Below, piece by piece: positions 18,401 to 25,865 of a stretch of 64,000 nucleotides of DNA (position 1 is its first letter; every line of letters starts with the position of its first letter). Below the pieces are notes generated by a model. That model saw only the letters and a list, made by a program, of their open reading frames with translations. It searched no databases and was not told where the DNA came from. The stretch is taken from NCBI GenBank assembly GCA_965203535.1, contig OZ241897.1:1984001-2048000 (forward strand). Reading direction: 5' to 3'. Source of the stretch: JAJDTT01 sp022827025 (lineage in GTDB: Bacteria > Acidobacteriota > UBA6911 > RPQK01 > JAJDTT01). A program made the position numbers and the translations under genes.

Positions 18401-18690
18401 CCCTGGCCCAACGCACTTTGAAAGAGACGGCGTCGGACACGGAGGAGCGGATCCGCGTCGCTTTCCGTCTGGCCACGGGACGGGCGCCCGACTCCAGGGA
18501 GGCCCCGATCCTGAACCGGATCCTCCAACAGCAGCGAAGCTACTACAGGTCGGATCCCGAGGCGGCCCGGCGTCTGATCGAGGTGGGTGAATCCCCGTTC
18601 GATCCGAGCATGGACCCGGTGGAACTGGCCGCCTGGACCACCGTGACCGGCAGCATTCTGAACCTGGACGAAACCATTACCCGGGAGTGA
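15466..18690 (+). CDS. PSCyt1-DUF1549-LamG-DUF1553 exported cytochrome-like protein
   Basis: A 1074-residue exported protein with a signal peptide (about residues 15-38). A PSCyt1 c-type haem site, CFACH, is followed by DUF1549 (about 160-370), which holds a second CxxCH (CARCH). A LamG/concanavalin-like domain spans about 440-620 (GLLAHYELDHHTSDTSGHYR to MDEVRIYDRTLAADEVEQLA). DUF1553 covers about 755-1060 (RWLVDPDHPLTARVTVNRFW, NTPLQALILLNDPTYVEAAR). These proteins are abundant in Planctomycetes, Verrucomicrobia and some Acidobacteriota, next to DUF1501 genes as here. A role in periplasmic oxidation of polymers or sulfated glycans is proposed but unproven. The DUF1501 gene starts six bases after the stop. 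Confidence 0.9.
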   Translation: MSRPDVTTGIAERTARIVVLAGLLASGAIPSPVHAEPAAAAVDYNRQIRPILSDHCFACHGPDEKVRQAGLRLDSKDELFQDRDGYRIVTPEDPDSSRLYQRISAEHEAARMPPPGFDRKLNQSQIDLIRRWISEGAEARDHWAFVKPRRAPLPQVERISWVRNPVDRFILARLESEGLEPSPEADRVTLIRRVTLDLTGLPPTPAEVDAFLADRSPGAYEKVVERLLASRHYGERMALEWLDASRYADTHGYHIDSHRDMWLWRDWVIDSFNRNQPFDEFTIEQLAGDLLPGATSQQKLATGFNRNHMINFEGGAIPEEYQLEYVVDRVNTTSTVWMGLTMGCARCHDHKYDPIGQREFYRFSAFFNTIPEKGLDGRKGNAAPVMELPFPDQATRLRELRERLDAIENQMPESRLKSLVREWEAHTLARLPESPRQGLLAHYELDHHTSDTSGHYRHGKPRGEELAPTEGKVGGAFKFTIRSHVDLGDLGGFDRTDAFSLLAWVRLRNEGDQAVVARMDDLDGLRGYDLFVGDFKEHDGPKYSGPLLMAHLVHAWPDDAIKVRSRAPVSLNEWHHLALTYDGSGRASGVALYLDGKLQEMEVMHDSLTGSIRTERPLLLGRRHAKGMFDGQMDEVRIYDRTLAADEVEQLAVHHPIRAILREPEEDRTEQKQEDLLRFYLERGAPDLYRKLHREQEVLRRDEQKLQAAVPTIMVMEEMEEPRDTMLLDRGDYRNRGEKVEPGVPAALPPFPQNAPPNRLGLARWLVDPDHPLTARVTVNRFWQMYYGNGFVKSAENFGSQGDQPSHPELLDWLSAEFVGSGWDVKGLQRLLVTSATYRQSSRVTPELLERDPENRLLARASRFRLPAELVRDNALGISGLLVNTVGGPSVYPYQPPGLWKEMAYGEKYTAQEYVQGEGADLYRRGLYTFWKRTIPPPTLMAFDAPDRETCTMRRPRTNTPLQALILLNDPTYVEAARSLAQRTLKETASDTEERIRVAFRLATGRAPDSREAPILNRILQQQRSYYRSDPEAARRLIEVGESPFDPSMDPVELAAWTTVTGSILNLDETITRE

Positions 18691-18695
18691 GGAGC

Positions 18696-20159
18696 ATGGA
18701 CCCGGAAAGCCGATTGCGCCTGGAGATCAACCGGCGCCAGTTCTTCGGCCGGACCAGCACCGGCATCGGTACTGCGGCGCTGGCCTCGATCCTGAATCCC
18801 CATCTGTTCTCAGGTCGAACCGACAAAGGGATTCCTTCCGGCATCCGCCCCGACCTGCCCCACTTCGCACCCAAGGCCAAGCGGGTCATCTTCCTCTTCC
18901 AATCGGGCGCGCCGGCCCAGATGGACCTGTTCGACTACAAGCCCCAACTGCAGAAACATCGGGGGACGGACCTGCCCGACTCGGTGCGACGGGGCCAGAG
19001 GATCACCGGCATGACCTCGGGACAGAAGACCCTCCCCGTAACTCCCTCCATCTTCAAGTTCTCCCGGCACGGGCAGTCGGGAGCCTGGGTAAGCGAACTC
19101 TTGCCCCGCACGGCGCAGATCGTGGACGACATCGCCATCGTCAAGACGCTTCACACCGAAGCCATCAATCACGACCCGGGCATCACCTTCTTCCAGACCG
19201 GAAGCCAGCAGCCGGGCCGTCCCAGCCTGGGCGCCTGGCTCAGCTACGGGCTCGGCAGTGAGAGCCGGAATCTTCCCAGCTTCGTCGTCATGGTTTCAAT
19301 TGGCAAGAGCAGGCCTAATCCCCAGCCCATCTTCTCCCGTCTCTGGGGGGCCGGATTCCTTCCGTCCGAACACCAAGGAATCAAGTTCAGAGGTGTTGGA
19401 GACCCGGTCCTGTACTTGTCCAACCCGCCTGGCATGGACAGCAGGAGCCGGAGACTGATGCTGAACGGGATCGGGCAACTGAACCGGATGCGAGCCAAAA
19501 TCATCGGTGACCCCGAGATCACGACCCGGATCAGCCAGTACGAAATGGCCTACAAGATGCAGCTCTCGGTCCCCGAGCTGACCGACATCTCGAACGAGCC
19601 GGACCATATCTTCGAGCTCTACGGCCCCGACTCCAGAAAGCCCGGAACGTACGCCGCCAACTGCCTCATGGCCCGGCGCCTCAGCGAGGCGGGCGTCCGT
19701 TTCGTCCAGCTCTACCACCGCGGCTGGGACCAGCACAAGAACCTCCCGCTCCAGATCCGGGGACAGTGCGAGGACACGGATCAGGCTTCGGCGGCGCTGG
19801 TCACCGACCTGAAGCAGAGGGGATTGCTGGACGAGACGCTGGTCATCTGGGGCGGCGAGTTCGGGCGAACCGTCTATTGCCAGGGCCGGCTCACCGAGGA
19901 CAACTACGGACGGGACCACCACCCCCGCTGTTTCACCATGTGGATGGCGGGAGGCGGCATCCGTCCCGGGATCAGTTACGGCGAGACGGACGACTACAGC
20001 TACAACGTGGCGAAGGACCCGGTCCACGTCCACGATTTCCAGGCGACCGTCCTCCACTGCCTGGGCATCGACCACACCCAGCTCACCTTCAAGTTCCAGG
20101 GACGCCACTACCGGCTCACCGACATCCACGGCGAAGTGGTGAAGCCCCTGCTGGCGTAG
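18696..20159 (+). CDS. DUF1501 protein with Tat signal (sulfatase-like fold)
   Basis: A 487-residue protein with a twin-arginine-type signal (NRRQFFGRTSTGIGTAALAS, about residues 12-31). The DUF1501 domain, related to the alkaline phosphatase/sulfatase superfamily, follows: IFLFQSGAPAQMDLFDYKP, GVRFVQLYHRGWDQHKN, LVIWGGEFGRT and a C-terminal DFQATVLHCLGIDHTQLT. The ATG has GAGG just upstream; a GTG overlapping the previous stop is also in frame. DUF1501 and PSCyt1/DUF1553 proteins are habitual partners, which supports a shared periplasmic complex or pathway. The activity is not established. Confidence 0.9.
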   Translation: MDPESRLRLEINRRQFFGRTSTGIGTAALASILNPHLFSGRTDKGIPSGIRPDLPHFAPKAKRVIFLFQSGAPAQMDLFDYKPQLQKHRGTDLPDSVRRGQRITGMTSGQKTLPVTPSIFKFSRHGQSGAWVSELLPRTAQIVDDIAIVKTLHTEAINHDPGITFFQTGSQQPGRPSLGAWLSYGLGSESRNLPSFVVMVSIGKSRPNPQPIFSRLWGAGFLPSEHQGIKFRGVGDPVLYLSNPPGMDSRSRRLMLNGIGQLNRMRAKIIGDPEITTRISQYEMAYKMQLSVPELTDISNEPDHIFELYGPDSRKPGTYAANCLMARRLSEAGVRFVQLYHRGWDQHKNLPLQIRGQCEDTDQASAALVTDLKQRGLLDETLVIWGGEFGRTVYCQGRLTEDNYGRDHHPRCFTMWMAGGGIRPGISYGETDDYSYNVAKDPVHVHDFQATVLHCLGIDHTQLTFKFQGRHYRLTDIHGEVVKPLLA

Positions 20160-20181
20160 TCGGAACGCCGCAAGACGACGT

Positions 20182-21393
20182 CTATTTCACAGGATTGGGC
20201 CTGATGCCCGTGGTCCGGGCCACGACGTAGGTGAGCAGGGCCGCGACGAAGGAACCCAGCGCGCCCATCTTGGCGGCGTCCTGGATCTGTCCCGGTGGGA
20301 ATGCCACCGTGGTCACGAAGAGCGCCACCGTGAACCCGATCGCGGCGGCGAACCCCACGACCACCAGGTCCCGTGAGCCGATCCCCTCGGGGAGTCCCAG
20401 CCGGAACCCGGTGGCCACCAGCATGGCTCCGGCCCAGATGCCGATCGGCTTGCCCGCCAGGAGCCCGATCAGGACCAGGAAGGTGGGGGAATCCACGGCG
20501 CTCAACAGCACGCCGGCGTTGAAGAGGCCGAAGAGCATCAGGATCAACTCCACCGGCTTCTGCCACCAATGCTCGAATTCGTTCAGCGTGTCCGTCGCTT
20601 CCAGTTCCTTCCAATCGAAGAGGCCCCTGTCGGAGTGGTGGTGAGGCATGGCGGGAATGATGGGCAGCAGGCCCAGAGCCGGATGCAGTCCGGCCATGGC
20701 GAACCCGACCCACGACAGGGCGCCGGGAATGGCCAGATACCACCAGAAGCTGCGGAGGCGCAGGCGCTGAAACAGGAAGGCGACTCCCACACCCGCCACG
20801 GCCAGGATCATCCACAGCATCTGCACTTCCCCCTGCGGGTAGAAGACCGCGAGAATCAGCAGGCCCATGGCGTCGTCGGCGATCGCCAGCAGCAACAGGA
20901 ATGGAATCGCGGGATGGCCGGCGCCGAAGACGATCCGGGCCACCATGTAGCTGAAGGCGATGTCGGTGGCGCAGGGAATGGCCCAGCCGCTGGCCAGTTC
21001 GTCGAAGCGCCCGATCAGAGCCGCGCCCACCAGGTAGAGGACGGCCGGCGCCACCATTCCGCCCACGGCCGCGACGAGGGGAACGGCGGCCCGCTTGGGA
21101 CTGCTGAGGGGTCCGCCCGGAAGAGTGGCTTCCCAGACCTCCTTGCCGGCGATGGCGAAGAAGAACGCCATCAGCACGTCGTTGACCAGGTAGTGGAGGT
21201 CGAAGACCCGCGTGCCGTCGGCCTTCAGCGTTCCGAACAACGTGTCCTCAAACAGCTTCAGGTGGACCAGATGGTGGTAGGAGTCATATTCCAGATTGGC
21301 CCACAGCAAGGCGCCGAAGGCGCCGGCGATCAGGAAGATGGAGTTCTCGAAGAGGAAGGTGATGATTCGGTTCTTAGGCGCGTTCGTAGCCAC
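20182..21393 (-). CDS. nhaA: Na+/H+ antiporter NhaA
   Basis: A 403-residue inner-membrane protein with about twelve transmembrane helices. The family signatures are present: CATDIAFSYMVARI in the unwound helix region and AIADDAMGLLIL, whose paired Asp residues correspond to the cation-binding aspartates of E. coli NhaA (388 residues). It exchanges protons for sodium and so supports pH and salt homeostasis. It is convergent with the DUF1501 gene (22 bases between stops) and stands alone, with no operon partner. Expression signals are not obvious in the 168 bases upstream. Confidence 0.9.
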   Translation of the reverse strand: MATNAPKNRIITFLFENSIFLIAGAFGALLWANLEYDSYHHLVHLKLFEDTLFGTLKADGTRVFDLHYLVNDVLMAFFFAIAGKEVWEATLPGGPLSSPKRAAVPLVAAVGGMVAPAVLYLVGAALIGRFDELASGWAIPCATDIAFSYMVARIVFGAGHPAIPFLLLLAIADDAMGLLILAVFYPQGEVQMLWMILAVAGVGVAFLFQRLRLRSFWWYLAIPGALSWVGFAMAGLHPALGLLPIIPAMPHHHSDRGLFDWKELEATDTLNEFEHWWQKPVELILMLFGLFNAGVLLSAVDSPTFLVLIGLLAGKPIGIWAGAMLVATGFRLGLPEGIGSRDLVVVGFAAAIGFTVALFVTTVAFPPGQIQDAAKMGALGSFVAALLTYVVARTTGIRPNPVK

Positions 21394-21561
21394 GATTCAG
21401 ACCTTATTTCGACAGGACAATACTCGTTACGGCGGACACAGGATCATTCGCAGAGACGGTCACACGCACCGTGTTGTCGGGGCCATGACGGCCTGGAGTT
21501 TCTCGTAAGGCACACGTCTCTCACCATGCCGCCATTCACCATATTCCATTGTTCGTAATTT

Positions 21562-23211
21562 TCAGTTCGTGAAGTGGACCTTCCCCTGCCGGCGCCGTTC
21601 CCGCGGGTCGTATTCACAGGTCACCAGGAAGATCTCCTCCGCTCGTGTCGTGCGGGGAGGGATGGCGATCTGGACATGAGCGAACCCCCGGGCCACCCAG
21701 GTGACGAACCCATCCGTTTCGGACGGGTCCACGACGTGCCCGTTGAGCCTGAGGTCGAGGATCCGCGCGTTCTGGTACGGAATTCGCAGCCGCACGCAGA
21801 TTCCGTGGCGGACGGGACCGCTCTCCTGCGCCTCCAGGCGGTCGGGGCCCGAGTCCTGCCGGTAGAACTTGGCGCCTCCCCCCTCCACCAGAAAACGCGC
21901 CGGGCGCTTGCCGTCGTCCAGGGGATGACGATGAATCAGCCGCCGGATGGGCTCCAGGTTCATCCCGGGATGGCGCTCGATTCGGGAGAGCATGTCCAGG
22001 AGGGTGTGGTCCCCCAACCATTTGCGGGCCGCCTCCCGGGAGGTGGTGCAGACGCAGAGAGCCATGCCCTCGACCTCCGGCCAGTCGAAACCGAAGCTGA
22101 GCTGACGCAGCTTGTTCCACAGCTCAACGCGGCTCCTCCGGCGGGCGCCCGCCGTGGTTCCGTAGGCGGTCAGACGATGCAGGTCGTTGCCCATCATCAC
22201 CCGGGTCGGGTAACCGGGATAGTACTCCCCGGGCCAGACTTCGTTCCCCACTTGGAGCAACCGGCGATACCGGAGCAGAGCGCTTCGTTCCCACGCATTC
22301 TCGTTGGCGGTCACCAAGGAATGGTAGCGGTTGTAGCAATAGGTGGCGGCATAGACTCGGGGCCGGCCCTTCCAGGTCTTCTCCCGCATCCCGTCCAGAT
22401 CGGGACCCCAGAACATGCGTTCCGAATCCTCCTCCAGCCAGTCGGCCGGGTAGCCCTCCTCCAACGCCGCCTCGTTCATGAGCCGCATGATCTCGTGATG
22501 ATAGGGCCGCAGGGAGACGTTGGAGTAGGCGGCCGCCGTATCGGCGTGGATGGAGCCGTAGAACTCCAGGAAGGACCCGTGCATGTCGCCGTGCACTTCG
22601 GGCTGCAGTTCATCCATGAGCCGTTGGATCACCCTGGCCTCCGGATGCTTTTCCGGTTGCACCGGACCCTCCAGAGTCCAGTTGTTGTACGGGTCCAGGT
22701 CGTGGGCATTGTGGAAACTGCCGGCCACGTATCCGTCCGGGTTGACGATGGGGACGCACACCACCTGCTGGCGGGCCAGGATCCGCCGGGCCAGGGGATG
22801 GCCGGAGAGCAGCCACTCCACCACTTCCAACATGGCGCTGGGGCCGATCCGCTCACCGCCGGAATGGAGCGTGGTGAGGAGGACGTGCTCCTTGTGCTCG
22901 CCGGAGACGGACCAGTCGCTCAGACGGACCGCCACCAGGGGCCGGCCCTGGACGCTCCTCCCCAGGTCCTCCAGCTTCAGAAAGTCTCCGTGCTCGCGGC
23001 CCAACCGCCGGATCCGGCGATAGAGATCCTCCAACGGGAACCAGGCCGGGCCTTCGTGGCCTCGAACCTGGGCCTGCAGACGTTGGGCGGCAACGCCGAA
23101 GATCCCGAGGCCGGCGGCCTTCAGGAAGGTCCTTCTCCCCCTGGCACCCGCGGCGCCGACCGCCTGGACCCCGGCCCGAGGGTGGCGTTGGAATCGCGTC
23201 ACTGCACTCAT
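21562..23211 (-). CDS. Divergent M14-like zinc carboxypeptidase with Tat signal
   Basis: A 549-residue protein with a twin-arginine-like signal (RRTFLKAAGLGIFGVAAQRL, about residues 26-45). An M14-type peptidase core follows: TTLHSGGERIGPSAMLEVVE where the HxxE zinc motif is expected, VCVPIVNPDGYVAG, and EVHGDMHG as the likely third zinc ligand. Two departures from the family are visible. The His and Glu are four residues apart instead of three, and the usual DLNRN arginine segment reads DLDPYNNW. A C-terminal beta-rich domain begins near residue 440. It is the last gene of a minus-strand operon, 16 bases after the beta-propeller gene. It may be an amidase, an esterase or a non-catalytic protein. 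Confidence 0.75.
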   Translation of the reverse strand: MSAVTRFQRHPRAGVQAVGAAGARGRRTFLKAAGLGIFGVAAQRLQAQVRGHEGPAWFPLEDLYRRIRRLGREHGDFLKLEDLGRSVQGRPLVAVRLSDWSVSGEHKEHVLLTTLHSGGERIGPSAMLEVVEWLLSGHPLARRILARQQVVCVPIVNPDGYVAGSFHNAHDLDPYNNWTLEGPVQPEKHPEARVIQRLMDELQPEVHGDMHGSFLEFYGSIHADTAAAYSNVSLRPYHHEIMRLMNEAALEEGYPADWLEEDSERMFWGPDLDGMREKTWKGRPRVYAATYCYNRYHSLVTANENAWERSALLRYRRLLQVGNEVWPGEYYPGYPTRVMMGNDLHRLTAYGTTAGARRRSRVELWNKLRQLSFGFDWPEVEGMALCVCTTSREAARKWLGDHTLLDMLSRIERHPGMNLEPIRRLIHRHPLDDGKRPARFLVEGGGAKFYRQDSGPDRLEAQESGPVRHGICVRLRIPYQNARILDLRLNGHVVDPSETDGFVTWVARGFAHVQIAIPPRTTRAEEIFLVTCEYDPRERRRQGKVHFTN

Positions 23212-23227
23212 TCAGGATTCCTTGCGC

Positions 23228-24754
23228 CTACCGGAACCGCAGGGAGAACAGGTCGGCGTCCTTCATCTCGATCCTGAGGCGCACGGTGCGCCCCGCCAAG
23301 GAGGTCAGGTCGGAACCGGTTCGCCAAGCGACGACCCGTTCGATCTCGTCTCCGTAGATCTCAGGACAGTCCTCCATCCCGAATCCCGGCAACGGCGCCC
23401 CCGTTTCGTCCTGGACCTCCACCCGGACCCGGCCGGCGGCCGAGGTGGAGTAGTTGAGCACCAGGCGGGAGCCGGAGAAGGTCAGGGGACGGGTCAGGAC
23501 CGTCCCTCCCGAATAGGGCGCCCGCAGCGATGCCAGGCCGTCCACTCTCAACACTCCCCGCCGGATGGACATCCGAGCTGTCTTGCCGTGCTCGATGAAG
23601 TAGAGAGACATCTCCCGTTCTCCGGTGGGGACCAGGCCGGTGCCCACGTGGATGGAACGTTCGTGCCAGGCCAACGGGTTCCGGCCCGGACGGAGAAACG
23701 CCTCCATGTAACGGCGGTCGAAGTTCAGGCCGTCCCGGCTGAACATGAAGACGATGTCGGAAAGACCGATGTGTTCCCAGTCCGGATCCGCTTTTCGAGT
23801 GGGAAGGAACCGCTTCGGGAACATGAGCAGGAGGCCGGGGTCCCGGTAGTAGGGAGTCGCGGAGTTCTTGTAGAGGTGCTCCATTGGCGCTCCGCCCAAT
23901 CCGATGTACTCCTGTGACGACCAATTCGCAAAGTCCTTGGAGACGTAACGGCGAATGTCCCGGATATGGGTCATTTCCCGCGTCTCTCCCGAGGGCAGCT
24001 TCATGGTCACGGTGTCCGCGGTGCGGCCCACCCGCTCGGAACCCGGGGGAGGCAAGCCCTTCCGGTACCAGCCCCGGGCATAGATGGCGTAGTGCCGGCG
24101 GACCGGGTCCCAGAGGGCGATGTTGTGGGAATCGAACTGGGGATCTTCCACCAGAGCCTTCACCATGGGCTCCTTGTAGAGATGCCGCCAGCGCAAGCCG
24201 TCGGGGGAAGCCAGTCCGTAGATCACGGCCCGCCGTTTCCCCGACCCGGTGATCTCGTTCAGATTGGTGATGGCCTTGTACCGGGCATCGGCCCGCGCAT
24301 CGGGGTTCTCGTCCTTGAAAACGGAGAACGATCTCCCGTCCGCCCCGGCAATGGGCCAAATGATGTTGTTGTCCCGGGAGCCGTCGAACTCGATGAGTCC
24401 CAGGTTGGGCTTCACCCAGTGGATGCCGTCCAGGCTCTCCGCGTAGGCGGTCAGAAACGGCCTTGCCAGGTACTTGGCGCGGTACCACATGCGGTAGCGA
24501 TGACCGTCCTTGATGACCACCGGGTTGTACATGTAGATGTCTTCCCAGGGCCGGTCGACCCGAATCGCCGCCTCGCGGCGCTCGGGACGGTGGAGCACCC
24601 GGCGAACGTTGTCGCTGGACTCGACGAGCCAGTCGTCCAGAAACAGTTGCAGCCGTCCGCCGAGGTGCCGCACTTCGCTGCCTGTCACCTCGGTCGAGCC
24701 GGCCAGGAACAAGAACATGCCGACCAGCAGGGGAAACCCGGTTCTGCTCTGCAT
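23228..24754 (-). CDS. Secreted GH32/GH43-like beta-propeller protein (paralogue of 3490-4959)
   Basis: A 508-residue protein with a signal peptide (residues 1-25). Propeller motifs are YRMWYRAKYL, ESLDGIHWVKPNLGLIEFDG, LASPDGLRWRHLYKEP and FSRDGLNFDRRYMEAFLRPG, and a C-terminal beta-sandwich ends MKDADLFSLRFR. It aligns along its whole length with the protein at 3490-4959, including the stretch around NSATPYYRDPGLLLMFPKR against NATTPYFRAPQIYLAFPRR. The ATG follows GGGAGG. Its operon neighbours differ from those of the paralogue: a DUF4432 protein and an octopine-dehydrogenase-like enzyme upstream, an M14-like protein downstream. A glycoside-binding or hydrolytic role is inferred from fold only. 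Confidence 0.8.
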   Translation of the reverse strand: MQSRTGFPLLVGMFLFLAGSTEVTGSEVRHLGGRLQLFLDDWLVESSDNVRRVLHRPERREAAIRVDRPWEDIYMYNPVVIKDGHRYRMWYRAKYLARPFLTAYAESLDGIHWVKPNLGLIEFDGSRDNNIIWPIAGADGRSFSVFKDENPDARADARYKAITNLNEITGSGKRRAVIYGLASPDGLRWRHLYKEPMVKALVEDPQFDSHNIALWDPVRRHYAIYARGWYRKGLPPPGSERVGRTADTVTMKLPSGETREMTHIRDIRRYVSKDFANWSSQEYIGLGGAPMEHLYKNSATPYYRDPGLLLMFPKRFLPTRKADPDWEHIGLSDIVFMFSRDGLNFDRRYMEAFLRPGRNPLAWHERSIHVGTGLVPTGEREMSLYFIEHGKTARMSIRRGVLRVDGLASLRAPYSGGTVLTRPLTFSGSRLVLNYSTSAAGRVRVEVQDETGAPLPGFGMEDCPEIYGDEIERVVAWRTGSDLTSLAGRTVRLRIEMKDADLFSLRFR

Positions 24755-24818
24755 CAGATCCTCCCTAATTGCAACTTGAAGCCGGCCGCCACGGCGGCGG
24801 ATGACGGCGGCCTCCGCT

Positions 24819-25865
24819 TCAATACTCGATCCGGCCCTCGGGGTCGACGCGCCGCGGCTCTCCCCGGACCTCGAATGCCGTGGCGCACAGAACGGAGTGG
24901 AGAGATTTTCCCGGCGGCAGCCGGTGTTGAGTCCCGTTTTGCACCGCCTCGGCCAGACCTCCGCCCGCCGGCGTGGTGTTGGGCTCGATCCCGGCCACGT
25001 AACATCGTCCCCACCACGGATAGTCCACCGAGCCGCACAGTTCCTCCCAGAGCCAGAGGCAGGGGAACACCTCCAGGTCCCAGGACATGGCAAACCCGAG
25101 TCCGCTCTCCTGGTTGACCAGGGCGTACCAACCCTCCGACAACTCCCGCAGAAAGCTCTGCATGGTGACCCGCGCCGCCGGGGGTGGGATCCGGGAGATG
25201 TCGAACGGCGCCCCGTCCACCGTCTCGACCATGGGATAGGACTCGAAACGACGGCTGGGAGCCAGGAAGAGGTTGGAGTCATCTGTCTCCACCACCCGCG
25301 CCGGCGCGTAAAGGCGGCAATGTTCGCTCAAGAAGGGCGCTCCCAGGGCCGGATGGTGGCCCCAAATGAAATCGGCGGCGTCCGCCCCCTCGTTCGTCAC
25401 CGTCTCCTCGATCAGTAGCGTGGCCCGGCCGGCCTCCAGAGTCAGCCGCTTTTCCAACAAGAACGGCGTCCGCACCATACGGGCCCCGAAGCGAACCGAG
25501 ATCCTGCGGGAGGTCTCCTCCACGATCCGCCACGACCAGGGTACCTTGCAGGCCTCGCCGTGAACCCCCAGCTCCGCTCCCCGGTAAGTGCAGGCGGCGC
25601 CCGCGTTGGGAAAGAGCTCCTGCCAGCCCCCGAAGTAGTAGTCGAGGAAGGATGAAGCCGGATTGGCCGTGTCCTGGATGGTGGTGGCGGGATCTCTCAC
25701 CCCCCAAGGAGCCTTCCAGAGAAAGTCCGTGCCGCTGGCGCGATGGCGAAAGGAGTAGATGTCCGTCCCCTTCCCCACCAGGACGACCACCTCCAGGTGC
25801 TCGTTCTCCAGGACCAGGCTCTCGATCCCGCCGACGCGGGACTCGGCGATCCGGCACGCCCTCAT
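24819..25865 (-). CDS. DUF4432 / galactose-mutarotase-fold protein
   Basis: A 348-residue protein with the aldose-1-epimerase-like beta-sandwich fold of DUF4432: LVLENEHLEVVVLVGKGTDI near the N-terminus, then DFLWKAPWG, GGWQELFPNAG, DFIWGHHPALGAPFL (candidate catalytic His) and CYVAGIEPNTTPAGGG. No signal peptide is visible, so it is probably cytoplasmic. Members are thought to act on sugars or sugar acids but are poorly characterised. Its ATG overlaps the stop of the octopine-dehydrogenase-like gene (ATGA), so the two are translationally coupled. Sixty-four bases separate it from the beta-propeller gene. The frame is open far upstream, but that is only shadow coding. Confidence 0.85.
   Translation of the reverse strand: MRACRIAESRVGGIESLVLENEHLEVVVLVGKGTDIYSFRHRASGTDFLWKAPWGVRDPATTIQDTANPASSFLDYYFGGWQELFPNAGAACTYRGAELGVHGEACKVPWSWRIVEETSRRISVRFGARMVRTPFLLEKRLTLEAGRATLLIEETVTNEGADAADFIWGHHPALGAPFLSEHCRLYAPARVVETDDSNLFLAPSRRFESYPMVETVDGAPFDISRIPPPAARVTMQSFLRELSEGWYALVNQESGLGFAMSWDLEVFPCLWLWEELCGSVDYPWWGRCYVAGIEPNTTPAGGGLAEAVQNGTQHRLPPGKSLHSVLCATAFEVRGEPRRVDPEGRIEY

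Noticed and set aside
15688..18528. 946-residue antisense frame opposite the PSCyt1 gene
   Set aside because: It mirrors strong GC codon bias of the real gene, is His/Val/Gly/Gln-rich and has no recognisable domain.
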